Of a stretch of 6,813 nt of DNA, positions 4,867 through 6,813 are shown one piece after another. The position numbers and the translations under genes were made by a program. Below the pieces are notes generated by a model. It made no database searches, had not been told where the DNA came from, and was given only the letters and a program-made list of their open reading frames with translations. Each line of letters starts with the position of its first letter. Position 1 is the stretch's first letter. The DNA is from Betaproteobacteria bacterium (GTDB lineage: Bacteria > Pseudomonadota > Gammaproteobacteria > Burkholderiales > Burkholderiaceae_C), in NCBI GenBank assembly GCA_005884255.1, contig VBDL01000069.1, positions 1,049-7,861 of the forward strand, read 5' to 3'.

Positions 4867-6564
4867 GTGTCGACTGTGCCGAAGCCCTGGCTCAACAGCT
4901 ATCCGCCTCATGTCCCGGCCGAAGTGGCCGTGGATCAATACGCCTCTCTGGCCGAGCTGCTGGAAGAAGCGTTTCGGCGCCACGCGTCGCGCGACGCGTC
5001 GGCATGCTTTGAGGAGCGCTTGCGCTTTCGCGATATCGATGAGTTGTCGCAGTCGCTGGGGGCCTGGTTCCAGTCCAAGGGCCTGGCGCGCGGCGCACGC
5101 ATCGCGCTGATGATGCCCAACCTTCCGCAATACATGGTGGCCATTGCGGCCGTGCTGCGGGCAGGCTATGTGGTGGTCAACGTCAACCCTTTGTACACCG
5201 CGCGGGAGCTGGAGCACCAATTGAAGGACTCCGGCGCCGAGTCCATCGTGGTGCTGGAGAACTTTGCGATCACCCTGGAAGAGGTGATCGACCGCACCGC
5301 GGTCAAGCACGTGGTGCTTGCGTCGATGGGCGACCTGCTCGGTTTCTTCAAGGGGCAGATGGTCAACTTCGTCGTGCGGCATGTGCGCAAGATGGTCCCG
5401 GAATACCGGCTGCCGCTGGACGGCGGCAGGACGGTGACGCGCTTCAACATGGCGCTCGCCGAGGGCTCGCGGATGACCTTGCGGCGGCCCGACATTGGGC
5501 CGGACGACGTAGCGTTCCTGCAGTACACCGGCGGCACGACCGGCATCAGCAAGGGTGCGACGCTCCTGCACCGCAATGTCGTTGCCAACATCCTGCAGAG
5601 TGAGGCATGGTTCAAGCCGATGCTGGACCGCGTCGATGGCCAGGCGCTGACGGTGGTGTGCGCGCTGCCCCTGTATCACATCTTCGCGCTGACCATCTGC
5701 TACCTGATGGGTGCGCGGCTGGGCATGATGAATCTGCTGATCCCGAATCCGCGAGACATCCCGGGCTTCGTGAAGTCCTTGCGCAGCTACCGCGTGAACA
5801 TGTTCCCCGCGGTCAACACGCTATTCAATGCGCTGGCGAATGAGTCGGAGTTCGCGCGCCTGGATTTCTCTGGGCTCGTCGTGTCCAACGGCGGCGGCAT
5901 GGCAGTGCAGCGGGCCACTGCGGAAAAATGGCTGAAGATCACCGGCTGCCCGGTGGTGGAGGGCTATGGCCTCTCGGAGACTTCACCGGTGGCCACGAGC
6001 AACCGGCTGGATGTTCAGGAGTTCACCGGCACTATCGGCCTGCCCATCCCCTCGACAGAGGTTTCGATTCGCGATGATGCCGGACGTGACGTGGCTCTCG
6101 GCGAGGCCGGCGAGATCTGCATTCGAGGCCCGCAGGTGATGGCCGGGTATTGGAATCGCCCGGATGAGACCGCCAAGGTGATGACGGCCGATGGCTTCTT
6201 CAGGTCAGGCGACATCGGTGTGATGGACGAGCGCGGCTACGTGAAGATCGTCGATCGCAAGAAGGACATGATTCTGGTGTCGGGCTTCAACGTCTACCCG
6301 AACGAGATTGAGCAGGTCGTGAACCTGCATCCGGGCGTGCTCGAGTGCGCCGCCATTGGCGTACCCGACGAGCGCTCGGGGGAAGCCGTCAAGCTGTTCG
6401 CCGTGAAGCGTGACCCCACGCTGTCGGAGGACGATCTCGCCGCGTACTGCCGGGAGAACTTCACCGCCTACAAGCGCCCCAAGTACATCGAGTTCCGCGA
6501 CGGTCTGCCGAAGACGAACGTCGGCAAGATTCTGCGGCGGGAGTTGCGCAGCGGTGCCGGCTGA
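4867..6564 (+). CDS. fadD: Long-chain fatty acid--CoA ligase (acyl-CoA synthetase, FadD type)
   Basis: A 565-aa AMP-forming acyl-CoA synthetase, which activates free fatty acids to acyl-CoA via an acyl-adenylate for beta-oxidation or lipid synthesis. Counting from the GTG at 4867, the ATP-binding P-loop YTGGTTGISKGA is at about 220-231, the adenylation motif GYGLSETSP at 366-374, SGDIG at 447-451 holds the ribose-binding Asp, VDRKKDMILVSGFNVYPNEIE at about 462-482 is the hinge and C-domain motif, and PKTNVGK ends in the catalytic Lys554. Length matches E. coli FadD (561 aa), and the start PWLNSYPPHVPAE resembles other FadD N-termini (WL-SYP-GVPAE). It is probably cytosolic or peripheral at the inner membrane. 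It lies 54 bp after the unknown gene and overlaps the next gene by 11 bp. A GTTAG-N10-CTAAC dyad upstream may be its operator. Confidence 0.95.
   Translation: MSTVPKPWLNSYPPHVPAEVAVDQYASLAELLEEAFRRHASRDASACFEERLRFRDIDELSQSLGAWFQSKGLARGARIALMMPNLPQYMVAIAAVLRAGYVVVNVNPLYTARELEHQLKDSGAESIVVLENFAITLEEVIDRTAVKHVVLASMGDLLGFFKGQMVNFVVRHVRKMVPEYRLPLDGGRTVTRFNMALAEGSRMTLRRPDIGPDDVAFLQYTGGTTGISKGATLLHRNVVANILQSEAWFKPMLDRVDGQALTVVCALPLYHIFALTICYLMGARLGMMNLLIPNPRDIPGFVKSLRSYRVNMFPAVNTLFNALANESEFARLDFSGLVVSNGGGMAVQRATAEKWLKITGCPVVEGYGLSETSPVATSNRLDVQEFTGTIGLPIPSTEVSIRDDAGRDVALGEAGEICIRGPQVMAGYWNRPDETAKVMTADGFFRSGDIGVMDERGYVKIVDRKKDMILVSGFNVYPNEIEQVVNLHPGVLECAAIGVPDERSGEAVKLFAVKRDPTLSEDDLAAYCRENFTAYKRPKYIEFRDGLPKTNVGKILRRELRSGAG
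4982..4999. repeat. Perfect 18-bp palindrome inside fadD
   Basis: ACGCGTCGC at 4982-4990 is immediately followed by its exact reverse complement at 4991-4999, with no spacer. It encodes the HASRDAS stretch near the fadD N-terminus. It may simply reflect GC-rich codons for Ala-Ser-Arg-Asp-Ala-Ser, but a regulator site inside the early coding region cannot be excluded. Confidence 0.4.
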
Positions 6565-6813
6565 TCGCGCAATCGACGTGCGGCAAACGCTTGAGGCAGT
6601 GGGAGCCATCGTCTTCGAGCGCGGTTGGCTGTCATCGAACAACGTGCTGTTCCGACGCTGCGCCACGGCCCCAGCCACGCTCATCGATAGCGGCTACCAC
6701 ACGCACGCACCACTGACGCTGGAGCTGGTGCGCCGCGGCTTGCATGGCGAGCCACTCGGCCGCGTCGTCAACACGCACTTGCACTCGGACCATTGCGGAG
6801 GCAGCGCAGCTCT
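6554..6813 (+). CDS. MBL-fold metallo-hydrolase, N-terminal part (cut by window end)
   Basis: A frame open to the window end begins with GTG at 6554 and overlaps the fadD stop by 11 bp. The 86 visible residues start VPADRAIDV, pass through a beta-rich stretch (VGAIVFERGWLSSNNVLF, then TLIDSG at 42-47), and reach VVNTHLHSDHCGGSAA at 71-86. THLHSDH is the H-x-H-x-D-H zinc-binding motif of the metallo-beta-lactamase superfamily (H75, H77, D79, H80). The LIDSG strand before it is also typical. The other metal ligands lie beyond the window. The start is uncertain: a GGAG-like site at 6539-6542 is 11 nt before the GTG, and a second in-frame GTG at 6578 has none. Overlap with fadD suggests co-transcription. 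A hydrolase acting on a thioester or ester would fit, but substrate cannot be read here. Confidence 0.85.
   Translation, partial: MPADRAIDVRQTLEAVGAIVFERGWLSSNNVLFRRCATAPATLIDSGYHTHAPLTLELVRRGLHGEPLGRVVNTHLHSDHCGGSAA

Noticed and set aside
4795..5679. A 294-codon minus-strand frame opposite fadD and the end of the unknown gene
   Set aside because: It is antisense to a clear acyl-CoA synthetase, and its product is a His/Arg/Gln-rich composition with no recognisable domain.
6205..6684. A 159-codon minus-strand frame at the end of fadD
   Set aside because: It runs opposite the C-terminal motifs of fadD and the start of the MBL gene, and shows no domain of its own.

Overview
The window is a gene-dense, GC-rich, plasmid-free-looking chromosomal segment from a Gram-negative proteobacterium. 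The FadD, PhhA and unknown-protein sequences look most like Burkholderiales or a related betaproteobacterium; a GC-rich gammaproteobacterium is not excluded. No RNA genes, insertion sequences, CRISPR repeats or phage genes are visible. Almost every base lies in a gene; the only sizeable gaps are about 97 and 54 bp.

Layout. (1) Positions 1-961, plus strand: the last codons of 4-hydroxyphenylpyruvate dioxygenase, then phenylalanine 4-hydroxylase (phhA). These are two steps of the Phe -> Tyr -> 4-hydroxyphenylpyruvate -> homogentisate route. (2) Positions 958-3980, minus strand: a compact three-gene operon, read right to left. It encodes a Tat-signal small subunit of the gluconate/glucose dehydrogenase subunit-3 type, a GMC flavoprotein with a Cys-x5-Cys-x3-Cys cluster, and a membrane-anchored alpha/beta hydrolase. 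The first two genes match the gamma/alpha pair of FAD-dependent glucose dehydrogenase in order, size and motif. The hydrolase sits where a cytochrome c subunit might be expected. (3) Positions 4078-6813, plus strand, divergent from the operon: a conserved-looking protein of unknown function, a long-chain acyl-CoA synthetase (FadD type), and the start of an MBL-fold metallo-hydrolase cut by the window edge.

How they may work together. The right half reads as lipid or alcohol metabolism: a hydrolase that could free alcohols or acids, a periplasmic flavin dehydrogenase that could oxidise alcohols, and an acyl-CoA ligase feeding beta-oxidation. The substrates are inference. The most striking unexplained signal is one inverted repeat with identical spacing, GTTAG-N10-CTAAC, occurring exactly twice: in the divergent promoter region (4013-4032) and just upstream of fadD (4794-4813). 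No other CTAAC occurs in the window. It looks like a shared operator tying the unknown gene, fadD and possibly the minus-strand operon into one regulon.
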